Assembly: GCF_017304635.1 (NCBI RefSeq)
Contig: NZ_JAFKMA010000001.1
Span: 1,178,001-1,242,000 of the forward strand
Reading direction: 5' to 3'
DNA: 64,000 bases
From: Sphingomonas sp.
GTDB lineage: Bacteria > Pseudomonadota > Alphaproteobacteria > Sphingomonadales > Sphingomonadaceae
Under the pieces are notes generated by a model. It was not told the origin of the DNA and made no database searches. It saw nothing but the letters and a program-made list of their open reading frames with translations. Made by a program: the position numbers and the translations under genes. Numbering within the stretch: position 1 is the stretch's first letter; each line of letters opens with the position of its first letter. Below, piece after piece: positions 9,320 to 18,605 of this stretch.

Positions 9320-10449
9320 TGCCGCGGCGAGCGGTCGTGCTGGGCGCCGGCATTGCCGGGCTGACCGCCGCGATCGCCTTGCGGCGCGCGGGCTATGCGG
9401 TGACGGTCCACGATCGCGCACCGACGCTCGACCCGGCCGGTGCCGCGCTGAGCCTGTGGCCCAATGCGATGCAGGCCCTGTCACTGATCGGTGCGGCGGA
9501 TCGCATCGGCACGGAGGCGGCCCCGATCGCAAGCATATCGTCGGCTCGCCGTGACGGCCGGCCGATCTTCGGTCCCCTGCGGATCGACGCCGTCATCGCT
9601 GGCGGCGAGGCATACCTCCCGACCCGCACCTTCCTGCAAAATTGCCTGCTCGATGCGCTCGGCGATGTGCCGATCCAGCTCGGGCAGGAACTCGATACGA
9701 TCGAGGACATCGACACTCGCCCGGTCGTCCGGCTGGCCGACGGCACCCGCATCGTCGCCGACTTGGTGATCGACGCGACCGGCATCTGGTCGGCGACCGC
9801 GACGCGTTTGATCGGCAATCCGCCGACCTATCGCGGATATGGCGGCGTCATCGCCCTGTCCGACGCGCTGCCGCCGCTGCCTCCCGGTTGCTCGTCCGAG
9901 TTCTGGGGCGAGGGCGAACGGTTCGGTCTGTTCGATGCCGGCGGCGGGCGGCGATACTGGTTCTACATGCGCAACCAGCCGGCCAATGCGACGATCGGTC
10001 TGTCCGACGTCAGGGCTCGCACGAGCGGCTGGCCCGCGGTCGTGACCGATTCGGTGGCGGGCACGGCGGCGGCGGCGCTGATCCCGTTCGCGATCCATGC
10101 GCGCGGTCTGCCCCGTCGTCTCGGCGCCGGCCGCGTGATCTGCGTCGGTGACGCGGTGCATGCGATGGAGCCCAATCTGGGCCAGGGCGCCTGTCAGGCG
10201 ATCGAGGACGCGGCGGCGCTCGCCATGCTGGCGCCCCGATGCGAGCCCGACGCGTTGCTGCCCGCGTTCGAGACGGCGCGGCTGGCCCGGATCCGGCGCT
10301 TCATGCGGCGTTCCCGCAGCGGCGGCTATGGCGCGCATGGCGGCGCGCTGACGCGAACGGCGACGCGCCTGGTTTTCGGGATGATCCCGCCGGCCGTCCA
10401 GCGCCGGATGATGGCCGGCATGTTGACGCTGCCCGATTATGCGCCATGA
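9319..10449 (+). CDS. FAD-dependent monooxygenase (aromatic-ring hydroxylase-like)
   Basis: 376 residues if it begins at the GTG overlapping the cdd stop. This start puts the dinucleotide motif [20 protein letters not shown] right at the N-terminus, as expected. A second FAD motif, [24 protein letters not shown], is intact and is typical of the salicylate hydroxylase/UbiH-like group (PF01494). These enzymes hydroxylate or epoxidise aromatic or isoprenoid substrates with NAD(P)H and oxygen. Substrate is unknown, and the association with cdd and dcd looks positional rather than metabolic. Confidence 0.85.
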   Translation: MPRRAVVLGAGIAGLTAAIALRRAGYAVTVHDRAPTLDPAGAALSLWPNAMQALSLIGAADRIGTEAAPIASISSARRDGRPIFGPLRIDAVIAGGEAYLPTRTFLQNCLLDALGDVPIQLGQELDTIEDIDTRPVVRLADGTRIVADLVIDATGIWSATATRLIGNPPTYRGYGGVIALSDALPPLPPGCSSEFWGEGERFGLFDAGGGRRYWFYMRNQPANATIGLSDVRARTSGWPAVVTDSVAGTAAAALIPFAIHARGLPRRLGAGRVICVGDAVHAMEPNLGQGACQAIEDAAALAMLAPRCEPDALLPAFETARLARIRRFMRRSRSGGYGAHGGALTRTATRLVFGMIPPAVQRRMMAGMLTLPDYAP

Positions 10450-10514
10450 CGCCCGATAGCCTCGTTCCGCCCGGTCGTGCCCGGCGGCGGGGAGATGACG
10501 CAGGGAGTGGTAGC

Positions 10515-11069
10515 ATGTCGATCTTGTCGGACCGCTGGATTCGCGAAGCGGCGCAGACCCGCGGCATGATCGAGCCGTTCGTCGAGGCGCAGCGGCGCGA
10601 GGGCTGCATCAGCTACGGCCTGTCGTCCTACGGCTACGACGCGCGCGTGGCGAACGAGTTCAAGATCTTCACCAACGTCGATTCGGCGACGGTCGATCCG
10701 AAGGATTTCGCCGCCAACAGCTTCGTCGACCGCAAGACCGACGTCTGCATCATCCCACCCAACAGCTTCGCGCTGGCGCGGACCGTGGAGTATTTCCGCG
10801 TGCCGCGCGACGTGCTGGTCATCTGCCTCGGCAAGTCGACCTATGCGCGATGCGGGATCATCGTGAACGTGACCCCGCTCGAACCCGAATGGGAGGGGCA
10901 CGTGACGCTCGAATTCTCGAACACGACGCCGCTGCCGGCCAAGATCTACGCCAACGAGGGAGCGTGCCAGTTCCTGTTCCTGCAAGGCAACGAACCGTGC
11001 GAGACCAGCTACGCCGACCGCGCGGGTAAATATATGGGCCAGCGCGGGGTGACCCTGCCGCGACTCTAG
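10515..11069 (+). CDS. dcd: dCTP deaminase
   Basis: 184 residues, standard length. Converts dCTP to dUTP, feeding dTMP synthesis. Signatures visible are [13 protein letters not shown], the C-terminal [36 protein letters not shown] region holding the catalytic Glu, and [16 protein letters not shown] Shine-Dalgarno (about 10503-10507) precedes the ATG at 10515. It lies 65 nt after the monooxygenase gene and may be read with it. Confidence 0.95.
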   Translation: MSILSDRWIREAAQTRGMIEPFVEAQRREGCISYGLSSYGYDARVANEFKIFTNVDSATVDPKDFAANSFVDRKTDVCIIPPNSFALARTVEYFRVPRDVLVICLGKSTYARCGIIVNVTPLEPEWEGHVTLEFSNTTPLPAKIYANEGACQFLFLQGNEPCETSYADRAGKYMGQRGVTLPRL

Positions 11070-11387
11070 GTTCGGGTCGGCGGCCAAAGTTGACAAACTT
11101 GACGGGGGTACGGGCGTGATCGCCGCGCGGATCGGTCACGATCTCGTCTGGCGTGACGGTGGCTCTGTCGACGCAACCCGGCCCCCGTGCCATGCGGCAG
11201 ATGACGGAGAATCATCCCGCCGTTTGCCGTCGCAGGCGTACGCCGCCATGGTTTCGCGAAGTCTAGCCATCTCGGCCAGCCTGGCGAACGAAAACCTACA
11301 TTGAAAGCCGGCGTTCGGACGCTCTAACGAACAGGGGCGGCCGCTCGCGCGACCGCCCCCGATTTGGTGCCGTCCGTTACCGAAGCG
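11070..11387. terminator. Intergenic stretch with a GC-rich hairpin after dcd and the exbD gene
   Basis: About 320 bases between convergent dcd and exbD with no credible gene. A hairpin GGGGCGG...CCGCCCC at 11334-11359 lies 28 nt beyond the exbD stop and could end both operons, but there is no clear T run. The rest shows nothing recognisable. Confidence 0.45.
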
Positions 11388-11813
11388 TCAGAAGGCGCTG
11401 CCGTATTGCTCGTTGCCGATGAAGCCGAGCTTGCTGACGCCCGAGCGCTTGATGATCGCCAAGACCTTGTCGACCGTCTCGTAGCGCGCTTCCGGGTCGG
11501 GCTGGAAGTGCAGCTCGGGCTCCGGCGTCTTCTGCAGGCTGGCCTGAAGATAATCGGGCAGCTGCTGCTCGGTCACCGGCTGGCCGTTCCACGTCATCTG
11601 ATCGTTCGGATAGATGATGAGCTTGTTCTTGTCGGGCTCGACCGGGGGCGCCGGGTTGTTGGTGTTGACCGGCAGGTCCACCTTCACCGCGTGCGTCTGG
11701 ATCGGAATGGTCATGATGAACAGGATGAGGAGCACGAGCAGGACGTCGATCATCGGCGTCATGTTCATGTCCATCATCGGCGAGCCGTCATCCTTGCCGC
11801 CACTCATTGCCAT
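11388..11813 (-). CDS. exbD: ExbD/TolR biopolymer transport protein (second copy)
   Basis: 141 residues. Layout is a short cytoplasmic tail, one transmembrane helix (MIDVLLVLLILFIMTIPIQT) with the conserved aspartate (MTPMID), and a periplasmic domain. ExbD works with ExbB as a proton-driven motor for TonB at the inner membrane. It is the last gene of the tonB-exbB-exbD-exbD cluster and is 29 nt after the first exbD. Two ExbD paralogues per cluster are common in sphingomonads and Xanthomonas-like clusters. Confidence 0.93.
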   Translation of the reverse strand: MAMSGGKDDGSPMMDMNMTPMIDVLLVLLILFIMTIPIQTHAVKVDLPVNTNNPAPPVEPDKNKLIIYPNDQMTWNGQPVTEQQLPDYLQASLQKTPEPELHFQPDPEARYETVDKVLAIIKRSGVSKLGFIGNEQYGSAF

Positions 11814-11842
11814 GTCGAATTAACTCCTGATTCTGGGGCGAC

Positions 11843-12322
11843 TTAGGACTGGATCTGGTCCTTGGGCGGCGGCTCGGAAATGAAGCCGACCTTGATGAAC
11901 CCGGCCGACTGCATCGTGTAGATCGCCGCGCCGATGCACTTGTACGGCGTGTTGACGTCGCCGCGGATGTGCACTTCCGGGATCTTGTCCGGATCGATCG
12001 GGCCCGCCGCCTTCAACCGCTCGATGTCCGCCTTCATCTTCTTCGACGCGAAGTCGTAGAGTTCCTGGTGGGTCATCTTGGTCATGTTGCGATAGACGCC
12101 GCAGCTGCCGTCATCCTCGCGCCGGATCGACAGCGAGACGTTCTCCGGCTTGGTCGTGGTCGGTTCGTTGACGACCTTCGGCAGCTTGAGCTTGATGTTC
12201 TGCACCACCGCCGGGACGGTGATGATGAAGATGATGAGCATGACCAGCATGACGTCGACGAGCGGCGTCGTGTTGATATCGGACATCGGGGCATCGCTTG
12301 ATCCACCGGTGCTGATCGCCAT
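11843..12322 (-). CDS. exbD: ExbD/TolR biopolymer transport protein (first copy)
   Basis: 159 residues. It has the same plan as its neighbour: SDINTTPLVDVMLVMLIIFI carries the membrane helix with the proton-path aspartate, then a periplasmic domain. This copy has a longer periplasmic region with an insert around VSLSIRREDDGSCGVYRNM containing a cysteine, so it is probably not redundant with the second copy. It follows exbB with about 90 nt between them. Confidence 0.93.
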   Translation of the reverse strand: MAISTGGSSDAPMSDINTTPLVDVMLVMLIIFIITVPAVVQNIKLKLPKVVNEPTTTKPENVSLSIRREDDGSCGVYRNMTKMTHQELYDFASKKMKADIERLKAAGPIDPDKIPEVHIRGDVNTPYKCIGAAIYTMQSAGFIKVGFISEPPPKDQIQS

Positions 12323-12412
12323 TGAGCTATCCTATCCTTACTTCGATTTCGCCCCGGCCGCGTTGCCGGGGCGAAGCGGCGGACGAGCCGTTCCCGTCCG
12401 CCGTGACGGTGC

Positions 12413-13213
12413 TTACGCCTTGGTGGCGGGGTTGGCGGCCGTCGTGTTGGTGGTCGTCACCGGCTTCGCCGTGGTCGAGGCCGGCGCGGTCTGCGCCTTG
12501 CGCTGCGCCGGGGTCGGCTTCACCGCGCCGTTCGACGCCAGGTAGCCCAGCACGTCGGTCGAGAAGGCCGACAGATGCTCGGCGATGCCCTTGTTACGGC
12601 GCTGCAGCCAGTTGTAGGCAAGCACCGCGGGAACCGCGACGACCAGACCGAAGGCGGTCATGATTAGCGCTTCACCGACCGGACCGGCGACCTTGTCGAC
12701 CGACGCCTGACCCGAGGCGCCGATGTTCAGCAGCGCCTTGTAGATGCCGACGACGGTGCCGAACAGACCGATGAACGGCGCGGTCGCGCCGACCGTCGCC
12801 AGGAACGACAGGCCGTTGCCGAGCTGCGAGTTAATCATGTCCTCCGAGCGCGACAGCGAGCCATGGAGCCAGTCGTGCGCCTCAACCGGATCGGTCAGGC
12901 GGCTGTGCTGCTCCTGCGCGGCCAAGCCGTCGTCGACCAGCTGCTTGTAGGCCGAGTTCTTCTCGAGCTTGGCGGCGCCTTCGCGCAGCGAGTTCGAGTT
13001 CCAGAAGGTCGCGCGGACGCGGCGGCCCTGGTTGATGACCTTCTGCTGCTCGAACACCTTCGTGAAGAGGATGTAGAGCGTGAAGAACAGCATCACGGCC
13101 AGGATGACCGCGACCGCCCACGAGATGAAACCGCCCGTCTGGAGCGCGTTCAGGACGCCGAACTGTTCTGCGCCGCCGCCCGAGGCACCGGCATTAAGGA
13201 TGGAGATGCTCAT
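12413..13213 (-). CDS. exbB: ExbB/TolQ/MotA proton channel protein
   Basis: 266 residues. Three hydrophobic segments are visible: FISWAVAVILAVMLFFTLYI near 30-50, LSFLATVGATAPFIGLFGTVVGIYKAL near 133-160, and GEALIMTAFGLVVAVPAVLAYNWL near 185-205. GTVVGI and the later Thr/Pro-rich helix are ExbB hallmarks. The C-terminal 40 residues are Ala/Thr-rich and unlike standard ExbB. It forms the inner-membrane channel with ExbD that energises TonB. Confidence 0.93.
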   Translation of the reverse strand: MSISILNAGASGGGAEQFGVLNALQTGGFISWAVAVILAVMLFFTLYILFTKVFEQQKVINQGRRVRATFWNSNSLREGAAKLEKNSAYKQLVDDGLAAQEQHSRLTDPVEAHDWLHGSLSRSEDMINSQLGNGLSFLATVGATAPFIGLFGTVVGIYKALLNIGASGQASVDKVAGPVGEALIMTAFGLVVAVPAVLAYNWLQRRNKGIAEHLSAFSTDVLGYLASNGAVKPTPAQRKAQTAPASTTAKPVTTTNTTAANPATKA

Positions 13214-13301
13214 CGATGTCGTTCCTTACCAAAAGATCAAAAGCGTTTCGTAACCTCTCGACGGAGCGGGCCGCGACCGCGACCCGCCCGCCTGCATTCA
13301 A

Positions 13302-13973
13302 TCACTCGCTCGGCAGCACCCAGCGGACCGGCAGCGTGTAGCTGGACGCGATCGGGTTGCCCGCCTCGTCCTGCGCCGGAGTGAAGCGCACACGGCTCTT
13401 CGAGATGCGGCAGACCGCCGAATCCAGCGCGCTGTTGCCGCTCGACGACGTGATCGAGCAGTCCGTCACGCGGCCGTCGGTGCCGATCGACAAGCGAGCG
13501 ACCACGCGACCCTGCGCACCGGCACGGATCGCCTCCGGCGGATAATTGTCCGGACCGAAGAAGTTGGCCGGGTTACCGCGCAGACCGGCAGCCTTCGACT
13601 GGCGCGGCGCGGGCGGCGGAGCCGGCGGCATCGGCGGCACGGGCGGAGCCGGCGGCGCGACCGTCGGCGGCATCGGCGGAGCCGGCGGCAGTGCCATCGG
13701 CGCCGGCACCGGCACGGGCGGCGGGAATGCCGTCGGCACGGTCGGCGGCGGCGGTAGGTTCGGCTGGTCGGGCGGCGGGGGCGGCGGCTTGTCCGGCGGC
13801 GGCGGCGGCGGCGGCGGCGCCACGTCGAACGTATTAAGCTTCTTCTGGACCTGCTCGACGACGTTCATCGCCAGGCCGGTCACGAACGCGTAGCCGAACG
13901 CCGCAACGATGATCGACACGACGACGATCGCTACGATGCGGCTGCCACTGGTATCACGATCAGCGTATGCCAT
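13302..13973 (-). CDS. tonB: TonB energy transducer
   Basis: 223 residues. An N-terminal transmembrane anchor (IVAIVVVSIIVAAFGYAFVTGL) is followed by a proline-rich periplasmic spacer (runs of up to eight prolines, residues about 50-115). The C-terminal TonB domain runs from GRVVARLSIGTDGRVTDCSI to YTLPVRWVLPSE. TonB carries the energy of the ExbBD motor to outer-membrane receptors. It heads the cluster. The GC-rich proline codons make the opposite strand look glycine-coding, which is an artefact. Confidence 0.94.
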   Translation of the reverse strand: MAYADRDTSGSRIVAIVVVSIIVAAFGYAFVTGLAMNVVEQVQKKLNTFDVAPPPPPPPPDKPPPPPPDQPNLPPPPTVPTAFPPPVPVPAPMALPPAPPMPPTVAPPAPPVPPMPPAPPPAPRQSKAAGLRGNPANFFGPDNYPPEAIRAGAQGRVVARLSIGTDGRVTDCSITSSSGNSALDSAVCRISKSRVRFTPAQDEAGNPIASSYTLPVRWVLPSE

Positions 13974-14185
13974 TCAGAAAATCAACTCCTTCTTCCCCGC
14001 CCTGCTGCGTCACGTTAACCTTTGCCGGTGTAACCGGTTCGGTGGCGTCAGGCCGGGTAGAGCCCAAGTCTCTATCGCCAGCCACGGAACGACGCAAACG
14101 CTTTGTCGGACGCAACAAACGTACAATCGTGGCATGGCAGAATTATTTCTGTTGCCGTTCATGTTGGATCGTTAACGTCGCCGGG

Positions 14186-14995
14186 ATGACCCGCGTTCCG
14201 CTGCCCCCCCCCGCTGCCCTGATCCTCGCCCTCGCCGTTCCGGCCGTCGCGCAGACGCCGCCGCCCGCGCCGAGCTACGCCTATGCCGACCTGGCCGACC
14301 TGGCGATCAAGGCGCCGATGGTGATCGACGGCGCGGTGCGCAGCGTGGCGCGGATCAAGCCGGCCGAGGCGGCCGGGCTCGCGCCTGGAATGTCGCGATA
14401 TTACATTACCTTAGATGTGGCGGCGCTGATCCGTGGCGGCGACGCGATCCCGCCCCGCGTCGGCTATGTGCTGGACGCGCCGGCCAATGCCGTACCGCGC
14501 AAGAAACAGCGCGTGCTGGTCTTCGCCCGGCCCGTCGCGACGATGCCCGACCAGGTGCAGCTGGTCGAGAATAACGGCCAGCTCGCGTGGAGCCCGACGA
14601 CCGAGGCCACCGTTCGCAGTCTTGCGCAAGACGTCGCCTCGACCAAATCGCCGCCCGCGATCACCGGAATCGGCAATGCCTTCCATTCGCCCGGCACATT
14701 GCCTGGCGAGGGCGAGACCCAGATTTTCCTGACGACGCGCGGCGGACCCGTCTCGCTCAGCATCACGCGGCGGCAGAACGAATCGCCAACATGGACCGTG
14801 GCGCTGAGCGAGGTGGTCGGCGACGCGCTCCCGCCGCCCCGGCGCAACACCTTCCTGTGGTATCGCCTGGCGTGCGGCCTGCCCGCGGCCGTGCCGAACA
14901 GCCTGCTCGCCCAGCTCGAACCCGGCGACGCGGCGGCGGTGCGCGAGGATTACGCCTTCGTGCAGAGCCAGCTGGGCCCTTGCCACGCCTCTTGA
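14186..14995 (+). CDS. Secreted protein of unknown function
   Basis: 269 residues from ATG 14186. An N-terminal signal peptide is visible (MTRVPLPPPAALILALAVPAVAQ, cleavage after AVA-Q likely). The mature part is beta-rich with no catalytic motif I recognise; it has two late cysteines (LACGLPAA and LGPCHAS) that could form a disulfide. It starts about 210 nt from the divergent tonB gene and is followed by a long hairpin at 15008. Similar short secreted proteins occur in sphingomonads, but I cannot name a family. Confidence 0.75.
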   Translation: MTRVPLPPPAALILALAVPAVAQTPPPAPSYAYADLADLAIKAPMVIDGAVRSVARIKPAEAAGLAPGMSRYYITLDVAALIRGGDAIPPRVGYVLDAPANAVPRKKQRVLVFARPVATMPDQVQLVENNGQLAWSPTTEATVRSLAQDVASTKSPPAITGIGNAFHSPGTLPGEGETQIFLTTRGGPVSLSITRRQNESPTWTVALSEVVGDALPPPRRNTFLWYRLACGLPAAVPNSLLAQLEPGDAAAVREDYAFVQSQLGPCHAS

Positions 14996-15007
14996 TGAAA
15001 CGGCGGC

Positions 15008-15073
15008 GGCCCGCTTCCCCACCCGACCGCCCAGACATTCTACCTTATGGGCGGTCGGGTGGGGGAGCGGGCC
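15008..15073. terminator. Long hairpin between convergent genes
   Basis: A 25-nt arm at 15008-15032 pairs with 15049-15073 at 24 of 25 positions, with a G-T wobble as the only non-Watson-Crick pair. The loop is 16 nt. Lying between the plus-strand secreted-protein gene and minus-strand folB, it probably stops transcription from both sides, though there is no T tract. Confidence 0.7.
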
Positions 15074-15103
15074 GGCGCCGCATCGCGTTGTGAAACGCGA
15101 AAC

Positions 15104-15475
15104 CTACTTCCGGTGTCGGACCAGGCTGATCCCGATCGATTCGCCGGCTTCGGCGATCGCGAGCTTGACGATCTTCACCTCGACCCGCGCGACGCGCCTG
15201 TCGCCGAGGAACAGCGTCTCGCAGATATGCTCGGCGACCGCCTCGACCAGCTTGAAATGGACGCCGGCCGGCAACGCAGTCGTCGCGGCATGTTTCAGGT
15301 CGAGATAATTCTTCGATTCGCTCAACGGCGAATCAGGATCGAATCGCCCCGGCAGGTCGAGATCGACCGTCACCGAGATCCGCAGCGGCTGCGGCAGGTG
15401 CGTCTCCTCGGAATAGATGCCGGTCAGCACCATTACCTCGAGATCGTGGACATGCAGTTGCAGGCGGTCGGTCAT
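15104..15475 (-). CDS. folB: Dihydroneopterin aldolase
   Basis: 123 residues, the usual length. Converts dihydroneopterin to 6-hydroxymethyl-dihydropterin in folate synthesis. The family pattern is present: LEVMVLTGIYSEETHLPQPL near residue 12, DLDLPGRF, YLDLKHA, FKLVEAVAEHIC with the central Glu, and the C-terminal RVARVEVKIVKL. It stands alone between the hairpin and a divergent acetyltransferase gene. Confidence 0.9.
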   Translation of the reverse strand: MTDRLQLHVHDLEVMVLTGIYSEETHLPQPLRISVTVDLDLPGRFDPDSPLSESKNYLDLKHAATTALPAGVHFKLVEAVAEHICETLFLGDRRVARVEVKIVKLAIAEAGESIGISLVRHRK

Positions 15476-15604
15476 GGTGCGCGCCCCTGCCCGCCCGACG
15501 CCCGACGATCAACCCCGCCGGTGACGGAGTTCGCTTGTAAACGCCGCCGTTCGGCGTAAAGCGCCGCGCCTTTGGGTCGTCTTTGGCCGAATGTAGGAAG
15601 AACG

Positions 15605-16117
15605 TTGCCCGAATTCGTGCCGATCGTTGACGCCGACCCCGCCGCCGTCGAGGCGTTGCTGGACCGTGCGTTCGGCCGCGACCGGCACCAGCGGACCGCC
15701 TATCGCCTGCGCGCCGGCGTGTCGGCGATCCCCGAGCTGAGCTTCGCCGCGATCGAGGACGGCGTCCTGATCGGCACGATCCAGTGCTGGCCGGTGACGC
15801 TGACCGCCGATGACGGGATGCACCATCCGCTGGTGCTGGTCGGCCCGGTCGCGGTCGCGCCGGAGCGCCAGCGCGGCGGGCTGGGCAAGGAGCTGATGCA
15901 CCTGGCGCTCGATACCGCGCTCGAACTCGGGCTGGACGACGCGATGACGCTGGTCGGCGACCCCGAATATTACGGCCGGTTCTGGGGCTTTTCCGCCGAG
16001 GCGACCGGCAGCTGGCGCCTGCCCGGTCCGGTCGAGGCGCGCCGCCTGCTCGCGCGCGGGACGAACGTGCCGGCGGTGGCGGGCGCGCTGGGGCCGCGAG
16101 TGGTCGTGGCGGCCTAA
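15605..16117 (+). CDS. GNAT N-acetyltransferase
   Basis: 170 residues from TTG 15605, chosen because AGGAAG sits 4 nt before it; a TTG at 15572 is possible but has no such site. The acetyl-CoA fold shows as VLVGPVAVAPERQRGGLGKELM, the classic Q/R-x-x-G-x-G/A motif, and DAMTLVGDPEYYGRFWGFS. Small GNAT enzymes acetylate amines or protein N-termini; the substrate is unknown. Downstream is a REP-like palindrome pair. Confidence 0.85.
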   Translation: MPEFVPIVDADPAAVEALLDRAFGRDRHQRTAYRLRAGVSAIPELSFAAIEDGVLIGTIQCWPVTLTADDGMHHPLVLVGPVAVAPERQRGGLGKELMHLALDTALELGLDDAMTLVGDPEYYGRFWGFSAEATGSWRLPGPVEARRLLARGTNVPAVAGALGPRVVVAA

Positions 16118-16125
16118 CGAGCCGT

Positions 16126-16199
16126 GCTCCTGCGAAAGCAGGAGCCTAGGGCCAGGAACGGCACAGCGCGTGGCCCTGGATTCCTGCTTTCGCAGGAAT
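16126..16199. repeat. Inverted repeat of CCTGCGAAAGCAGGA type
   Basis: GCTCCTGCGAAAGCAGGAGC (16126-16145) is followed at about 16177-16199 by GATTCCTGCTTTCGCAGGAAT in opposite orientation. Each half is itself a hairpin. This short intergenic palindrome is typical of sphingomonad genomes and related to the elements near 6773 and 25674 in position type. It lies between the acetyltransferase and the next gene. Confidence 0.65.
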
Positions 16200-16246
16200 A
16201 TGGGTGGCGCCTTTACCTCCGCCCCCGCCTGCCCTAGCCGATTCCC

Positions 16247-16810
16247 ATGCCGATGGAGCCGCCGCCCGACCTCGCCAGCCTGTCGCTCGCCGACATCGCG
16301 CGGGCGGCGGCCGAGCATCGCCTGCCACCGGTCGAGCGCTGGCACCCGACCCATTGCGGCGACAGCGAGATGCGGATCGCGCGCGACGGCACGTGGTATC
16401 ACCAGGGCTCGCCGATCGGGCGGGTGGAGATGGTGCGGCTGTTCTCCACGATCCTGCGCCGCGAGCCCGACGGATCGTTCGTGCTGGTGACTCCGGTCGA
16501 GAAGCTGGACATCGCGGTCGAGGATGCGCCGTTCGTCGCGGTCGAGATGAAGGCCGAGGGCGACGGCCGCGACGGCCGCCTCGCCTTCCGGCTGAACACC
16601 GGCGAGCTGGTCGCGGCCGGCCCGGCGCATCCGTTGCGGTTCGATCAGGGCGAGGACGGCCCCCGCCCGTATCTCCATGTCCGCGGCGGGCTGGAGGCAT
16701 TGGTCGCGCGATCGGTCTATTACGAGATCGCCGAACGCGCGCTGATCGGTGACGACGAGCCGCCCGGCGTGTGGAGCGACGGCGCCTTCTTCGCGCTGGC
16801 GACGGCATGA
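16247..16810 (+). CDS. DUF1285 family protein
   Basis: 187 residues from ATG 16247 (a second ATG at 16253 is equally possible). The family pattern is clear: VERWHPTHCGDSEMRIARDGTWYHQGSPIGR, then LFSTILRREPDGSFVLVTPVEK and a late SVYYEIAERAL. DUF1285 proteins have a known beta-rich fold but no established function. The ATG of the NUDIX gene overlaps its TGA, so the two are coupled. Confidence 0.88.
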   Translation: MPMEPPPDLASLSLADIARAAAEHRLPPVERWHPTHCGDSEMRIARDGTWYHQGSPIGRVEMVRLFSTILRREPDGSFVLVTPVEKLDIAVEDAPFVAVEMKAEGDGRDGRLAFRLNTGELVAAGPAHPLRFDQGEDGPRPYLHVRGGLEALVARSVYYEIAERALIGDDEPPGVWSDGAFFALATA

Positions 16811-17409
16811 CGTGGGTCCTGTCGCTGGCCGAGCGGTTGCGCGCCGCGCTCGATCATCCGCATCTGCCCGAGCTGCTGCCCGGCGACATGGGCGACGTGC
16901 CGGCGGACATGCGGCACACGCCCGCGGCCGTGCTGGTCGCGGTGACCGATCGCGCCGAACCCGGGCTGATCCTGACCCAGCGGACCGATACGCTGCGCCG
17001 TCATGCCGGGCAGATCGCCTTTCCCGGCGGCCGGATCGACCCCGGCGATGCCGATGCCGCCGCCGCCGCCTTGCGCGAGGCCGAGGAGGAGATCGCCCTG
17101 CCCCGCCACGCCGTCGCCGTCGTCGGTGCAGCCGATCCCTACGTCACCGTTACCGGATTCGCGATCACGCCGATCGTCGGCGTGATCCCGCCCGATCTGC
17201 CCTACCGTCCCAACGAAGCCGAGGTCGCCGACGTGTTCGAAGTGCCGCTCGCGTTCGTGCTCGACACCGTCAACCAGGTCCGCGCGAGCGCCGAGTGGCA
17301 GGGGCGGACGCGGCATTATTACGAGATTCGCTGGGGCGAGCGGCGCATCTGGGGCGCGACGGCGGCGATGCTGGTCAACCTGTCGCGGCGGCTGCGATGG
17401 GCGGCGTGA
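16807..17409 (+). CDS. NUDIX hydrolase, CoA pyrophosphatase type
   Basis: 200 residues from ATG 16807. The Nudix box is seen as GGRIDPGDADAAAAALREAEEEIAL, matching G-x5-E-x7-REUxEEx with the catalytic glutamates. The LTQRTDTLRRHAGQIAFPGG segment before it is the CoA pyrophosphatase (NudL/YeaB) signature. It should cleave CoA or related pyrophosphates. It overlaps both the preceding DUF1285 gene (4 nt) and the following CCA gene (13 nt), so the three form one transcript. Confidence 0.88.
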   Translation: MTWVLSLAERLRAALDHPHLPELLPGDMGDVPADMRHTPAAVLVAVTDRAEPGLILTQRTDTLRRHAGQIAFPGGRIDPGDADAAAAALREAEEEIALPRHAVAVVGAADPYVTVTGFAITPIVGVIPPDLPYRPNEAEVADVFEVPLAFVLDTVNQVRASAEWQGRTRHYYEIRWGERRIWGATAAMLVNLSRRLRWAA

Positions 17410-18605
17410 TCCTGCCCCCCGCTGCGTGGCGCGAGCGGCCGGGGCTCGCCCGGCTGATCGCGGCGCTCGGCCCCGGCACCGCGCGGATCGTCGGCGGCGC
17501 GGTGCGCGACACGCTGCTGGGACAGGACACCGCCGACATCGATCTCGCGACGACGCACGATCCGCAGGCGGTGATCGCGTTGCTGGAGGCCGCGCGGATC
17601 AAGGCAGTGCCGACCGGCATCAAGCACGGCACGATCACGGCGGTCGCCAACGACGAAGTGTACGAGGTCACGACGCTCCGCCGCGACGTCGAGACCGACG
17701 GCCGCCACGCGACGGTCGCCTTCACCGACGATTGGCGCGAGGATGCGGCGCGGCGCGACTTCACGATCAACGCGCTCTACGCCGACCCCGCGACCGGCGC
17801 GGTGTTCGATTATTTCGGCGGGCTCGGCGATCTGGAGCGGCGCCACATCCGCTTCATCGGCGACCCGCTGGTGCGGATCGCCGAGGATCACCTGCGCATC
17901 CTGCGCTTCTTCCGGTTCCTGGCGCGATTCGGCGATTCGCCCGATCCGGTGGGGCTGGCCGCGTGCACCGCTCGCGCCAACGACCTGATGGCATTGTCGC
18001 GCGAGCGGATCGCCAACGAGTTGTTGCGCCTGTTGGTCGCGCCGCGCGCGGTCGAGGTCGTCGCGCTGATGCTCGCGCACGGCATCCTGACGCCGGTGCT
18101 GCCGGAGATCGTTGACACGAGTTTGTTGGCCCGCGTCGTGGAGCTTGAGGAAGCGGCCGAGTTGCCGCCTGATCCGATACGACGGCTTGCCGCACTCATG
18201 TCTCGGAATGCCAAGGCGGCCGAAGATGTAGGATCGCGCCTCAAGCTGTCGAACGCGCAACGTAAGCAATTGTCGTCGGCCATGATCCCGTCGTTCGGAT
18301 CACCGCATGAGTTGGCCTATCGTTTCGGCCGGCAGGCTGCGACCGATCGCTGGCTTCTAACGATCGAGGAAAACTTCGATGCCGTTATCGGAGCGCGGCA
18401 TCTTCAGAACATGAAAATACCCGTCTTTCCGCTAACGGGCGGCCAGCTCGTCGCGCGCGGGATCACCGCGGGGCCGGACGTCGCACGCACGCTGCGCGCG
18501 ATCGAGGATCGCTGGATCGCCGAAGGCTTCCCCGATGCGGTCCGCGTCGGCGTCATTGCCGACGACGCGGTCGCTCAGACGTTGGCGGCCATCAGGAAGG
18601 CATAG
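17397..18605 (+). CDS. CCA-adding tRNA nucleotidyltransferase / polyA polymerase family
   Basis: 402 residues from ATG 17397. Class II nucleotidyltransferase signatures are present: IVGGAVRDTLLGQDTADIDLAT holding the G-S/G-x9-D-x-D catalytic site, RRDFTINALYAD and EDHLRILRFFRFLARFG. It repairs or adds the CCA end of tRNAs. The 3' end overlaps the convergent GGDEF/EAL gene by 31 nt. A segment near 18180-18420 is less GC-rich than its surroundings but stays in frame. Confidence 0.92.
   Translation: MGGVILPPAAWRERPGLARLIAALGPGTARIVGGAVRDTLLGQDTADIDLATTHDPQAVIALLEAARIKAVPTGIKHGTITAVANDEVYEVTTLRRDVETDGRHATVAFTDDWREDAARRDFTINALYADPATGAVFDYFGGLGDLERRHIRFIGDPLVRIAEDHLRILRFFRFLARFGDSPDPVGLAACTARANDLMALSRERIANELLRLLVAPRAVEVVALMLAHGILTPVLPEIVDTSLLARVVELEEAAELPPDPIRRLAALMSRNAKAAEDVGSRLKLSNAQRKQLSSAMIPSFGSPHELAYRFGRQAATDRWLLTIEENFDAVIGARHLQNMKIPVFPLTGGQLVARGITAGPDVARTLRAIEDRWIAEGFPDAVRVGVIADDAVAQTLAAIRKA

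Noticed and set aside
13546-13893. Glycine-rich 115-residue frame opposite tonB
   Set aside because: It is the antisense of the proline-rich TonB spacer; low complexity explains it.
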